From Pseudomonas sp. ATCC PTA-122608 (GTDB taxonomy: Bacteria; Pseudomonadota; Gammaproteobacteria; Pseudomonadales; Pseudomonadaceae): a stretch of 64,000 nucleotides of DNA. The translations under genes and the position numbers were made by a program. The stretch covers positions 266,951-330,950 of the forward strand of contig NZ_LPNO01000035.1 of the NCBI RefSeq assembly GCF_001952855.1, given 5' to 3'. The stretch's first letter is position 1, and each line of letters starts with the position of its first letter. The notes below the pieces were generated by a model. That model was not told where the DNA came from. It searched no databases and was given only the letters and a program-made list of their open reading frames with translations. Positions 42,501 through 50,591 of this stretch are shown piece by piece.

Positions 42501-43202
42501 CTGCTGGCCCGGCAGTTGAGCTTCCTGGGGCACCGAATCACCACTGCCGAAGATGGCGTCGAGGGGCTTGAGTTGTGGTTGTCCGGTCATTTTGACGGGG
42601 TGATTACCGACTGCAATATGCCGTTCAAGGACGGTTACGAACTGGCGCGGGATATCCGCACCCTGGAGCGTGAGCGTGGCCTGGCGCCTTGCCTGCTGTT
42701 GGGGTTCACCGCGAATGCCCAGCCCGAGGAGGCCGAACGTTGCCGGCAGGCGGGAATGGATGGCTGTCTGTTCAAACCCACCGGCCTTGAGGATTTGCAT
42801 GCGGCTCTGGTGCTGCGAACGGCAACGCCTTCTGTGGCACCGGCCACCGCAGATGAGCCATCGGCAGACTTTGACTTGAGCCACCTGGAGAAACTGACCG
42901 GGGGCGATATCGACGCGGTAAAAGAATTGCTGGCGCCGTTGCTCGACAGCCTGGAAGCCGACCATGGGCAGTTGCTGATCCTGCAACGCAAGGCCGACTT
43001 TGCCGGCCTGCATGACTTGGCCCATCGCACCAAAGGCGGCGCGCGCATGGTTAAGGCCCAGGCATTGATGGAGTGCTGTGAGGTACTGGAAAACGTCTGT
43101 GAACGGCAAGCGCATAACGAGCTGGCCGGTACCGTCGACGACGTGGACGAAGCGCTCGCTCACCTGCATCACGGGTTGTCGGTTTATTGCAATCAGACTT
43201 GA
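39567..43202 (+). CDS. BvgS-type hybrid sensor histidine kinase
   Basis: A 1211-residue phosphorelay kinase. Signal peptide (1-25), two periplasmic solute-binding (Venus flytrap) domains at about 50-275 and 290-525, one membrane helix at about 541-563, a PAS domain at about 580-695 (RDRLGRLMACNSAYLDVFDY), dimerisation/phosphorylation domain with H724 (SHEIRTPMNAVIG), ATPase domain to about 960, receiver with D1015 (ITDCNMPFKDGYEL) and an HPt domain with H1153 (LAHRTKGGARM). All four phosphorelay residues are intact. It starts one base after the response regulator's stop, showing tight coupling. The flytrap domains suggest direct sensing of a small solute. Confidence 0.95.
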   Translation: MNNFRVLWLSASLLLGVFCTQGLALGEPRTLYLLGHSILESPTVELQEADWRWLRERRRLLMGISAPDYAPFELSTSDELEGITADYAALIADALNITIEVRRYDNRDEAISALKRGEVDFMGSANGYEAADSQLVLSRSYAMDQPALVTRTGDSQTLSADLAGKRVAMFYHYMQPDAVQAFYPHARLQLFPSTFEGIGAVAFGQADVYLGDAISTNYLINRNHLNNVRMADFSSLEVNPFGFAFPRDNTRLQSIINAALAVIPVSEQMEILRRWSAGNLGFLGADRLRLSASEQRWLDKNPRIKVAALDKFLPVSFVDKQGAFEGLSAEVLARISLRTGLKFDFIPGTSMPQQIDKVSAGGADMIAVVTPSAERTEKVRITRPYLINPFVLVSRIDDGTPLTLEDMAGKRLALIGSNSLQEGIARDYPTIKFVDVENPEHAMALVASGGADAAVNTLISARYMIAREYRDRLRVTSTVGSEPARIAFGVNRSQLELYSILDKALLSITPQEMDELASHWRSEVLVEDSYWARHRNAIIQGFSLAALLLLITLCWAIYLRQLIRKRVQAERALSDQMRFMGVLIDGTPHPIYVRDRLGRLMACNSAYLDVFDYKLEDVTGKTVVETDPGNRPQAESFHQDYLRLMERGEPQIQDRVLKVPDGTVLTIYHWMLPYRDGDERVVGMIAGWVDVSERQHLLGQLQEAKEDADAANRAKTTFLATMSHEIRTPMNAVIGMIELALKAAEQDRADRDALEVAADASRGMLELIGDILDIARIESGHLSLALEPSNLHELLSSVARVFDGLARAKGLLLKVELDPLIDRYVLVDPMRFKQVVSNLLSNAIKFTPHGQVRLGASGSSAITNGYLSLRLWVEDTGIGISVEDQKRLFNPFIQGNNTAQSARSGSGLGLVISRNLCEMMGGQLQLSSLLGQGTRVDVTLELEVADAILRPAVSVALETPPVHALSILVVDDYPANRLLLARQLSFLGHRITTAEDGVEGLELWLSGHFDGVITDCNMPFKDGYELARDIRTLERERGLAPCLLLGFTANAQPEEAERCRQAGMDGCLFKPTGLEDLHAALVLRTATPSVAPATADEPSADFDLSHLEKLTGGDIDAVKELLAPLLDSLEADHGQLLILQRKADFAGLHDLAHRTKGGARMVKAQALMECCEVLENVCERQAHNELAGTVDDVDEALAHLHHGLSVYCNQT

Positions 43203-43338
43203 CCGGCGAGGGCTGTCATTCGAGCTATTTGGGACAACTCCTACATGAAGGTGGAACAAGCCTTATTTAGTCTTCGAGATATGTCTGGAAAATAGGCCGC
43301 CCAGTCCCTCACGAGCGCTCCTTGCTCAGGTGATCGCC

Positions 43339-43770
43339 ATGCCAAACAAAGCACTGACCATCCTGATCGCCGATGAACAGCACCTTCAACGGCTGTACAT
43401 CGAAAAAATGCTCAACCAATTGGGCTACTACCGCATCGTCCCGGTGCAAACTTTTGAAGAAGTGCTGATCCTCACGGCCATCCCGACGGAGCCGTTCGAC
43501 GTGCTGATCATCAATGCCGGGTTGGCAGACAGCGAGGGCGGGGTACTGGCCTACCAGGAACAGCACCCGCAGATTCGCCATGTGCTGGTCTACGATATCC
43601 GCGACCTGGGCACGCCGGCCGCCACACCGACACTGCTGGTGCGCCTGCCGGGAGCGCCGGACAGCGTCAACCTCGAACACTTCATGGACATCATCGACCC
43701 GCCGCCAGCCACTTGTGGCTTGCGGGTACTGCCGTGGCTGCGGGAGTTGTCCCGCAGCCCTGCGGCTTAG
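43339..43770 (+). CDS. Degenerate receiver-domain protein
   Basis: A 143-residue stand-alone receiver-like fold. The first strand ILIADEQ keeps the acidic pair, but the phospho-acceptor position is asparagine (N59, FDVLIINAGLADSEG), the switch threonine is replaced (VLVYDIRD) and the conserved lysine is arginine (LLVRLP). It is therefore probably not phosphorylated and may act by binding the kinase or regulator. ATG 43339 has AGGTGA 7 bases upstream. It follows the BvgS-type kinase by 136 bases that repeat motifs of the operon's upstream region. Its stop overlaps the convergent aldo-keto reductase by four bases. Confidence 0.75.
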   Translation: MPNKALTILIADEQHLQRLYIEKMLNQLGYYRIVPVQTFEEVLILTAIPTEPFDVLIINAGLADSEGGVLAYQEQHPQIRHVLVYDIRDLGTPAATPTLLVRLPGAPDSVNLEHFMDIIDPPPATCGLRVLPWLRELSRSPAA

Positions 43771-44570
43771 TCCCAGTTCGGGGCGATGCCTTTGGGGCTG
43801 GTCAGCCGATGGTCACGCTCCAGGCCGGCGATCTGCGCCATATCGGCGTCGCTCAAGGTCAGCTCCAGCGCCTTGAGGTTGCTGGCCAGGTTGGCGCGCT
43901 TGGTCGACGACGGGATCACCGCGTAACCCAGTTGCATGGCCCAGGCCAGGGTCACTTGCGCCGGGGTTGCCTGATGACGTTCGGCGATCTGCTGGATCAC
44001 CGGGTCCTTCAGCACTTCGCCGTAGGCCAGGGTCATGTAGGAAGTGATCTGGATGCCATGGGCCTTGGCAAAATCCGCCACGGTGCGGTTTTGCAGGTAC
44101 GGGTGCAGCTCGACCTGGTTGGTCGCGATGTGCTCGGCACCGACGGCGGCAATCGCCTGTTTCATCAGGTCGACGGTGAAGTTGGAAATGCCGATCTGGC
44201 GGGTCAGGCCCTGGCGCTTGGCTTCCAGCAACTGGCCCATGAATTCGGCGACCGGCACCTGGTCTTCCGGCGATGGCCAGTGGATCAGGGTCAGGTCCAG
44301 GTAATCGGTCTGGAGCTTGCGCAGGCTCTCCTTGAGGCTGGGAATCAGCTGGCCTTCGGCGAAATTGGCGATCCAGATCTTGCTGGTGATAAACAGCTCG
44401 TCCCGTGGGATGCCGCTGTCGGCAATGGCCTGGCCGACGTCGGCTTCGTTCTCGTAGATTTGCGCGGTGTCGATGACGCGGTAGCCCAGCTCCAGGCCGG
44501 TGCTGACGGAGTCGATGACGACCTGGCCTTGCAGGCGGAACGTACCGAGGCCGAATGCGGGAATAGACAT
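43767..44570 (-). CDS. dkgB: Aldo/keto reductase, 2,5-diketogluconate reductase B type
   Basis: A 267-residue NADPH-dependent reductase, the same length as Escherichia coli DkgB. Catalytic tetrad: aspartate in YRVIDTAQIYENE (with the tyrosine), lysine in ITSKIW and histidine in LTLIHWPSP; the C-terminal cofactor segment is VIPSSTKRANLASNLKAL. It reduces small aldehydes and ketones such as methylglyoxal or diketogluconate. ATG 44570 is preceded by GGAGTCACTC; the frame to 44597 is rejected. It is a single-gene unit. Confidence 0.9.
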   Translation of the reverse strand: MSIPAFGLGTFRLQGQVVIDSVSTGLELGYRVIDTAQIYENEADVGQAIADSGIPRDELFITSKIWIANFAEGQLIPSLKESLRKLQTDYLDLTLIHWPSPEDQVPVAEFMGQLLEAKRQGLTRQIGISNFTVDLMKQAIAAVGAEHIATNQVELHPYLQNRTVADFAKAHGIQITSYMTLAYGEVLKDPVIQQIAERHQATPAQVTLAWAMQLGYAVIPSSTKRANLASNLKALELTLSDADMAQIAGLERDHRLTSPKGIAPNWD

Positions 44571-44752
44571 GAGTGACTCCTGAAGTGATGTGAACAATGG
44601 AGTCGAGTATCGACCCCTCGTTCCTTCAGAAAAACCGCTGAATCCGAAAAGGACTCTTTACCAAAAGTCATGAGTGGTGAAGAGCAAGAGCCAACACAGC
44701 TACCGTGACCACATAGGAAGCGACTGACGGATATTGCTAGAAATTTCCCACA

Positions 44753-44770
44753 GGAGTACAAATGTACTCC
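44753..44770. promoter_or_regulatory. LexA2 operator palindrome across the lexA start codon
   Basis: GGAGTACA-AA-TGTACTCC is a perfect 8+2+8 palindrome covering part of the ribosome site and ATG 44762. Its core GTACAAATGTAC resembles the GTAC-N4-GTGC box reported for LexA2 of Pseudomonas putida, and it would explain SOS autoregulation of the cassette. Confidence 0.8.
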
Positions 44771-45379
44771 ATGACGAATCTAACGCCCCGCCGTACCGCC
44801 ATCCTGACCTTTATCCGCGACCGTATCGCGCAGCAAGGCCAGTCTCCCAGCCTCGCCGAGATCGCCGAGGCGTTCGGCTTTGCCTCCCGCAGCGTGGCGC
44901 GCAAGCATGTGCTGGCGCTGACCGAGGGTGGCTTTATCGAGGTCAACCCCAACCAGGCACGCGGCATTCGCCTGCTCAATCAACCGGCGCGGCCGGAGCT
45001 GCTGGACATCCCGGTACTCGGCCGGGTAGCTGCCGGCTTGCCCATCGGCGCCGACGCTGAAGTGCACAACCGCCTCTTACTCGACCCGGCCATGTTCGCG
45101 AAAACCCCGGATTACCTGCTGCGGGTGCAGGGCGATTCGATGATCGAAGATGGCATCCTCGATGGCGACCTGGTGGGTGTACGCCGCAGTGCCGAGGCCT
45201 TGAACGGGCAGATTGTGGTGGCGCGCCTGGACGGTGAAGTCACCATCAAGCGCTTCGAACACGTCGGCGAGCGCGTGCGCTTGCTGCCGCGCAACCCCGC
45301 TTATCAACCCATCGTGGTGCGGCCCGATCAGGACCTGGCCATCGAAGGGGTGTTTTGCGGTTTGGTGAGGCAAGGCTGA
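44762..45379 (+). CDS. lexA: SOS repressor LexA2
   Basis: A 205-residue LexA: winged helix-turn-helix N-terminus (LTPRRTAILTFIRDRIAQQG, SLAEIAEAFGFASRSVARKH), the autocleavage site Ala-Gly in GRVAAGLPIG, catalytic serine in GDSMIEDGILDGD and lysine in GEVTIKRF. It represses the mutagenesis operon until RecA filaments trigger self-cleavage. It is the second-type LexA linked to imuA-imuB-dnaE2 in Pseudomonas. The operator palindrome overlaps its own start codon. Its stop overlaps the imuA start by one base (TGATG). Confidence 0.93.
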   Translation: MYSMTNLTPRRTAILTFIRDRIAQQGQSPSLAEIAEAFGFASRSVARKHVLALTEGGFIEVNPNQARGIRLLNQPARPELLDIPVLGRVAAGLPIGADAEVHNRLLLDPAMFAKTPDYLLRVQGDSMIEDGILDGDLVGVRRSAEALNGQIVVARLDGEVTIKRFEHVGERVRLLPRNPAYQPIVVRPDQDLAIEGVFCGLVRQG

Positions 45380-45990
45380 TGGGCGCCGTCGTTGCACTGG
45401 ACTCGCTGTTCAATGGCGGCCGGGTCTGGAAAGGCCGGCCCGCCGCGCCGCCTGCCAGCATCCATCCCACCGGGCTTGCGGCCCTGGATGCAGTGCTGCC
45501 CAGCGGTGGCTGGCCGGAAGCGGCGTTGAGCGAAATCCTGATGGCGAAGGAGGGCGTGGGCGAGTTGCAACTGGTGTGGCCGACCCTGGCGCGATTGGCG
45601 GCGGCCGGCGAGCGCATCGTGCTGGTTGCGCCGCCTTACACGCCGTACCCCCACGCCTGGCAAAACGCCGGGGTGGATGTGCGCCAGCTTTCCGTGATCC
45701 AGGCCGATGAACGTGACGCCCTGTGGGCCGTGGAGCAATGCCTGCGTTCCGGCAGTTGTGGCGCGGTGCTGTGCTGGCCGCGCAAGGCCGATGACCGGGC
45801 CTTGCGCCGCTTGCAGGTGGCGGCGGAAACGGGCCAGACCCTGGCCTTTGCCTGGCGTTCCTTGAACGAGGCCATCAACCCGTCACCGGCCGCCTTGCGC
45901 CTGGCGGTGGAGGCGAGCCCTGCGCAAGTGCGGGTGCTCAAGTGCCGGGGCGGCCTGGCCCATCCCGCGCCCATTGCGCTTGGGCACTGA
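45379..45990 (+). CDS. imuA: ImuA-type mutagenesis protein (SulA/RecA-like)
   Basis: A 203-residue protein of the ImuA family, distantly RecA-like: HPTGLAALDAVLPSGGWPEA (about 29-48) and LSEILMAKEGVGELQLVWPT, followed by VLVAPPYTPYPHAWQNAGVD. In damage-induced mutagenesis it works with ImuB and DnaE2; its exact role is unsettled. It starts within the lexA stop (TGATG) and ends 7 bases before imuB, so the operon is translationally coupled. Confidence 0.9.
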   Translation: MGAVVALDSLFNGGRVWKGRPAAPPASIHPTGLAALDAVLPSGGWPEAALSEILMAKEGVGELQLVWPTLARLAAAGERIVLVAPPYTPYPHAWQNAGVDVRQLSVIQADERDALWAVEQCLRSGSCGAVLCWPRKADDRALRRLQVAAETGQTLAFAWRSLNEAINPSPAALRLAVEASPAQVRVLKCRGGLAHPAPIALGH

Positions 45991-45997
45991 GGTTGGC

Positions 45998-47413
45998 ATG
46001 CGCTGGGTGTGTATTGTCTTCCCGCAATTGGCGCTGGACGGGGTGCTGCGTCTGCGCCCCGAACCGGATCAGCCATTGGCCCTGTTGGCCGGCACGCCCC
46101 AGCGGCGGGTGCTGCAAACCGTCAATGAGGCCGCCCGCAAACTCGGCCTGCGCCCCGGCCAATCCCTGACGGCGGCCCATGCCTTGACCAAGGCTTTTGC
46201 CTGCGCCGAATACGACCCGGCGCAGATCGAATACTGGCAGCAATTTCTCGCCGCCTGGGCTTACCGTTTCAGCTCCCAGGTCAGCGTGTATTACCCACGG
46301 GCGTTACTGTTTGAGATCGAGTCGAGCCTGGGCCTGTTCGGGCCCTGGCCATTGCTCGAAGCGCGCTTGCGCAAGGAACTGACCGACCTCGGGTTTCGCC
46401 ACCGCATCGTCGCCGCGCCGAACCCGGCGGCGGCACGGATTCTGGCGAATGCCTACGACGGCCTGGCCGTGGCCGATGAGCAAGGCCTGCAACAAGCCCT
46501 GGCGCCGATCCCCATCGATCGCGCCGGCCTCGACCCGCAAGCCGCCACCGCGTTGTCGCGCATGGGCCTGCGCACCCTGGCCCAGGTGCAGGCATTGCCC
46601 CGGCATACCCTGGCCCGGCGTTTCGACGCGGCGCTGCTCAAACACCTCGATGCACTGTGCGGGCAACGGCCCCTGGCCCTGGCGTTCTACCAACCGCCGG
46701 ACCAGTTCGATGTGCGCATCGAGCTGAATTTTGATGTGCTGTCCCACCAGGCTTTGCTATTTCCCTTGCGCCGTTTGACCGGCGATTTATCGGCGTTCCT
46801 GTGTGGCCGCGACAGTGGCGTGCAGCGCTTTGACCTGCACCTGGAACACGCCGCAGAACCCGACAGCGTGATCAAGGTCGGCCTGCTCAGCGCCGAGCGT
46901 GACGCAGCGATGCTGTTTGAACTGGCCCGTGGCCGCCTGGAGCAGGTGCAAGTCACCTCGCCGGTGCGTGGCTTTCGCTTGGTGGCTCAGGACCTGCCGG
47001 TGTTTGTGCCCCAGCGCCAGGACCTGTTCGACGAGCGCCCGCAACAAACCCTGCCGTGGGAACAACTGCGCGAACGCCTGCGGGCGCGGCTTGGAGACGA
47101 GGCGGTGCAAGGCCTGCGCTTTCACGCTGACCACCGCCCCGAATGCGCTTGGCAAGCCGGTGCTGATCTTCGCCCGTGCTCGCCCTCAAACAACGTGCAG
47201 CGCCCCGGCTGGTTGTTGCATGAACCGACGCCCCTGGCCGAGCAAGGTCTACACATCCTGATGGGCCCGGAGCGCATCGAATCCGGCTGGTGGGATGGCG
47301 CCGATGTGCGCCGCGATTACTACCTGGTGCGCACCCGCGCCGGCCAACAGGGCTGGGCTTACCGCACGGTAGGCGAAAACGGCGCGCTGTGGCTGCAAGG
47401 TTGGTTCGCATGA
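45998..47413 (+). CDS. imuB: ImuB, inactive Y-family polymerase-like adaptor
   Basis: A 471-residue Y-family-like protein. The N-terminus reads WVCIVFPQLALDGVLR where active DinB-type polymerases have a metal-binding aspartate motif, so catalytic residues are missing, as known for ImuB. It retains the helix-hairpin-helix region (LSRMGLRTLAQVQALPRHTL, about 185-205) and the little-finger part. Its family role is to recruit ImuA, DnaE2 and the beta clamp during translesion synthesis. ATG 45998 follows GAGGTTGGC. Its stop overlaps the dnaE2 start (ATGA). Confidence 0.92.
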   Translation: MRWVCIVFPQLALDGVLRLRPEPDQPLALLAGTPQRRVLQTVNEAARKLGLRPGQSLTAAHALTKAFACAEYDPAQIEYWQQFLAAWAYRFSSQVSVYYPRALLFEIESSLGLFGPWPLLEARLRKELTDLGFRHRIVAAPNPAAARILANAYDGLAVADEQGLQQALAPIPIDRAGLDPQAATALSRMGLRTLAQVQALPRHTLARRFDAALLKHLDALCGQRPLALAFYQPPDQFDVRIELNFDVLSHQALLFPLRRLTGDLSAFLCGRDSGVQRFDLHLEHAAEPDSVIKVGLLSAERDAAMLFELARGRLEQVQVTSPVRGFRLVAQDLPVFVPQRQDLFDERPQQTLPWEQLRERLRARLGDEAVQGLRFHADHRPECAWQAGADLRPCSPSNNVQRPGWLLHEPTPLAEQGLHILMGPERIESGWWDGADVRRDYYLVRTRAGQQGWAYRTVGENGALWLQGWFA

Positions 47414-50400
47414 ATTACGCGGAGCTGCATTGCCTGTCCAACTTCAGTTTCCAACGTGGCGCCTCCAGTGCCCGCGAGCTGTTCGAGCGGGCCAAGCAGC
47501 AGGGCTACGCAGCGCTGGCGATCACCGATGAGTGCACCTTGTCGGGCATCGTCCGTGCCTGGCAGGCGGCCAAGGAAGTCGAGTTGCCGCTGATTATCGG
47601 CAGCGAGATGCGCCTGGAAAACGGCCCCAAGCTGGTATTGCTGGTGGAGAACCTGGAGGGCTATCAGCACCTGTGCCGGCTGATCACCATCGCCCGCCGC
47701 CGTGCGGAAAAAGGTCACTACCGCCTGCTGCAGGAAGACTTCACATCCGTGCAAGGTTTGCTGGCGTTATGGATGGTCGAAGACACCGACACCCAGGCCC
47801 ATATCCAATGGCTGCGCAGCACGTTTACCGATCGCCTGTGGCTGGCGGTGGAGCTGCATTGCGGTCAGAACGATGCCCGCCACCTTGAACAACGTTTGAA
47901 CCTGGCCGCCAGCCTGCACCTGCCGGCGGTGGCCTGCGGCGATGTGCATATGCATGTGCGTGGCCGCCGTGCCCTGCAAGACACCATGACCGCGATCCGT
48001 CATCACGTCCCGGTGGCCGAAGCCGGTGCGCGCCTGCATCCCAATGGCGAACGGCACTTGCGCAGCCTCGATGCACTGGCCGCGCTGTACCCGGCGCACT
48101 TGCTGGAAGAGTCCCTGAATATCGCCCGGCGTTGCACCTTCGACCTCGGCCAGTTGCGCTATCAATACCCGAGGGAACTGGTGCCCGAAGGGCAAACGCC
48201 TGAGAGCTGGTTGCGTACCTTGACCGAAGAGGGCATTGCCCAGCGTTGGCCGCACGGCGTGGACGCCAAGACCCTTGGGCAGATCAACGATGAGCTGAAG
48301 CTGATCACCGAGCTGGGCTACGAAAGCTACTTCCTCACCGTGCACGACATTGTGCGCTTCGCCCGCAGCCGTTCGATCCTGTGCCAGGGCCGCGGCTCGG
48401 CGGCCAACTCGGCGGTGTGTTTTGCCCTGGGCATCACCGAGATCGACCCCACTCTGACGAGCATGTTGTTCGAGCGCTTCCTGTCCCGGGAGCGCAACGA
48501 GCCGCCGGACATCGACGTGGACTTCGAACACGAACGCCGCGAAGAAGTGCTGCAATACGTGTTCCAACGCTACGGCCGTACCCGCGCCGCGTTGACGGCG
48601 GTGGTCAGCAGCTACCACGGCGCTGGTGCGGTGCGCGACGTGGCCAAGGCCCTCGGGCTGCCGCCGGATCAGGTCAACGCCCTGGCCGACTATTGCGGAC
48701 GCTGGAGCGATGAAGCACCACCCCTGGAGCGTTTGCGCGAAGGTGGCTTCGACCCCGACAGCCCGGTGTTGCGCCGGGTGCTGACCTTGACCCAACAACT
48801 GATCGGCTTCCCCCGGCACCTGTCCCAACACCCCGGCGGTTTCGTGATTTCCGAACACCCGCTGGACACTCTGGTGCCGGTAGAAAATGCGGCCATGGCC
48901 GATCGCACCATTATCCAGTGGGACAAGGACGACCTCGACGCCGTGGGCCTGCTCAAGGTGGATATTCTCGCGCTGGGCATGCTCAGTGCGATTCGCCGCT
49001 GCTTCGACCTGCTGCGCCGCCATCGCAATCAGGACCTCAGCCTGGCCACGGTGCCCAAGGAAGACGCGGCGACCTACGCGATGATCAGCAAGGCCGACAC
49101 CATTGGTGTGTTCCAGATTGAATCGCGGGCGCAGATGTCGATGTTGCCAAGGCTCAAACCACAGACCTTTTATGACCTAGTGATTGAGGTCGCCATCGTG
49201 CGGCCCGGGCCGATCCAGGGCGGCATGGTGCATCCGTACCTGCGGCGGCGGAACAAGGAGGAAGAAACTACCTACCCATCGCCGGAACTCAAGGCCGTGC
49301 TGGAGCGCACACTGGGCATCCCGCTGTTCCAGGAACAAGTCATGCAGATCGCCATGGTCGCCGCCGATTACGGCCCTGGCGAAGCCGACCAGTTGCGCCG
49401 CTCCATGGCCGCCTGGAAACGCCACGGCGGCCTCGAGCCTCACCAGCAACGCCTGCGCACCGGCATGTTGAAAAACGGCTACAGCGAAGCCTTCGCCGCG
49501 CAGATCTTCGAGCAGATCAAGGGCTTTGGCAGCTACGGTTTTCCCGAGTCCCACGCCGCCAGTTTCGCCTTGCTGACCTACGCCAGTTGCTGGCTCAAAT
49601 GCCATGAGCCGGCAGCCTTTGCCTGCGCGCTGATCAACAGCTGGCCCATGGGTTTCTACAGCCCGGACCAGATCCTGCAGGACGCCCGTCGCCATCATTT
49701 GCAGATTCGCCCGGTGGATGTGCAAGCCAGTGACTGGGACTGCAGCCTTGAACCGATCGAAGGCCAACAGCCGGCGATTCGCATGGGCTTGCGGATGATC
49801 TCCGGGTTTCGCGAAGAGGATGGCCGGCGCATCGAAACGGCGCGCCAGGCACGGGCGTTTTTCGACATTGCCGACCTGGGCGAGCGCGCTCGATTGGACA
49901 CCCGCGCCCAGGAGTTGCTGGCGGATGCCGGTGCCTTGCGTGGCCTGGCCGGGCATCGGCACCGGGCGCGCTGGGAGGTGGCCGGGGTGCAAAAGCAACT
50001 TGGGCTATTTGCCGGTTTGGCCAGCCCCGATGAAGCGGTAGTGGAACTGCCGAAGCCGACAGTGGGCGAAGACCTGTATGCCGATTACGCCAGCGTCGGC
50101 ACCACCCTGGGCCCACATCCATTGGCATTGTTGCGCGATGAGTTGCGCGCACGACGCTGCCGCAGTTCCAAGGAGTTGCTGCTGGTTGAGCATGGACGCA
50201 ACGTCAGCGTCGCCGGCCTGGTCACCGGTCGACAACGCCCGGGCACGGCCAGCGGCGTCACTTTCGTTACCCTGGAAGATGAGTTCGGCAATATCAACGT
50301 GGTGGTCTGGCGCGACCTGGCCGAGCGCCAGCGCCAGGCGCTGGTGGGCTCGCGGTTGCTCAAAGTGGATGGGCGCTGGGAGGCCGTGGGGGAGGTTCGA

Positions 50401-50478
50401 CACCTGATCGCCGGGCGCCTGACCGACCTGACCCCGCTGCTGTCGGGCATCAATGTGCGCAGCCGGGATTTTCGCTGA
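47410..50478 (+). CDS. dnaE2: Error-prone DNA polymerase DnaE2 (ImuC)
   Basis: A 1022-residue C-family polymerase. N-terminal PHP domain (YAELHCLSNFSFQRGASS, ITDECTLSGIVRAWQ), palm with catalytic aspartates in PPDIDVDFEHERREEVLQYV (about 367-386), the LKVDILALGMLSAIRR and GVFQIESRAQMSMLPRLKPQ segments, and an OB-fold near the C-terminus (VSVAGLVTGRQRPGTASGVT). It performs SOS translesion synthesis with ImuB. The ATG at 47410 overlaps imuB's stop by four bases. Length is normal for DnaE2 (about 1020-1080). Last gene of the SOS operon. Confidence 0.94.
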   Translation: MNYAELHCLSNFSFQRGASSARELFERAKQQGYAALAITDECTLSGIVRAWQAAKEVELPLIIGSEMRLENGPKLVLLVENLEGYQHLCRLITIARRRAEKGHYRLLQEDFTSVQGLLALWMVEDTDTQAHIQWLRSTFTDRLWLAVELHCGQNDARHLEQRLNLAASLHLPAVACGDVHMHVRGRRALQDTMTAIRHHVPVAEAGARLHPNGERHLRSLDALAALYPAHLLEESLNIARRCTFDLGQLRYQYPRELVPEGQTPESWLRTLTEEGIAQRWPHGVDAKTLGQINDELKLITELGYESYFLTVHDIVRFARSRSILCQGRGSAANSAVCFALGITEIDPTLTSMLFERFLSRERNEPPDIDVDFEHERREEVLQYVFQRYGRTRAALTAVVSSYHGAGAVRDVAKALGLPPDQVNALADYCGRWSDEAPPLERLREGGFDPDSPVLRRVLTLTQQLIGFPRHLSQHPGGFVISEHPLDTLVPVENAAMADRTIIQWDKDDLDAVGLLKVDILALGMLSAIRRCFDLLRRHRNQDLSLATVPKEDAATYAMISKADTIGVFQIESRAQMSMLPRLKPQTFYDLVIEVAIVRPGPIQGGMVHPYLRRRNKEEETTYPSPELKAVLERTLGIPLFQEQVMQIAMVAADYGPGEADQLRRSMAAWKRHGGLEPHQQRLRTGMLKNGYSEAFAAQIFEQIKGFGSYGFPESHAASFALLTYASCWLKCHEPAAFACALINSWPMGFYSPDQILQDARRHHLQIRPVDVQASDWDCSLEPIEGQQPAIRMGLRMISGFREEDGRRIETARQARAFFDIADLGERARLDTRAQELLADAGALRGLAGHRHRARWEVAGVQKQLGLFAGLASPDEAVVELPKPTVGEDLYADYASVGTTLGPHPLALLRDELRARRCRSSKELLLVEHGRNVSVAGLVTGRQRPGTASGVTFVTLEDEFGNINVVVWRDLAERQRQALVGSRLLKVDGRWEAVGEVRHLIAGRLTDLTPLLSGINVRSRDFR

Positions 50479-50591
50479 ATCGGCCCTTGCCCCTTCATGC
50501 CGGCATAAGCAATATGCAATGAAACCAACTGCTGCCGCCGGGCTCAAAGTTTTCATCACCGCCCACCTTTTATCTTTTGCAGAGCCGACTG

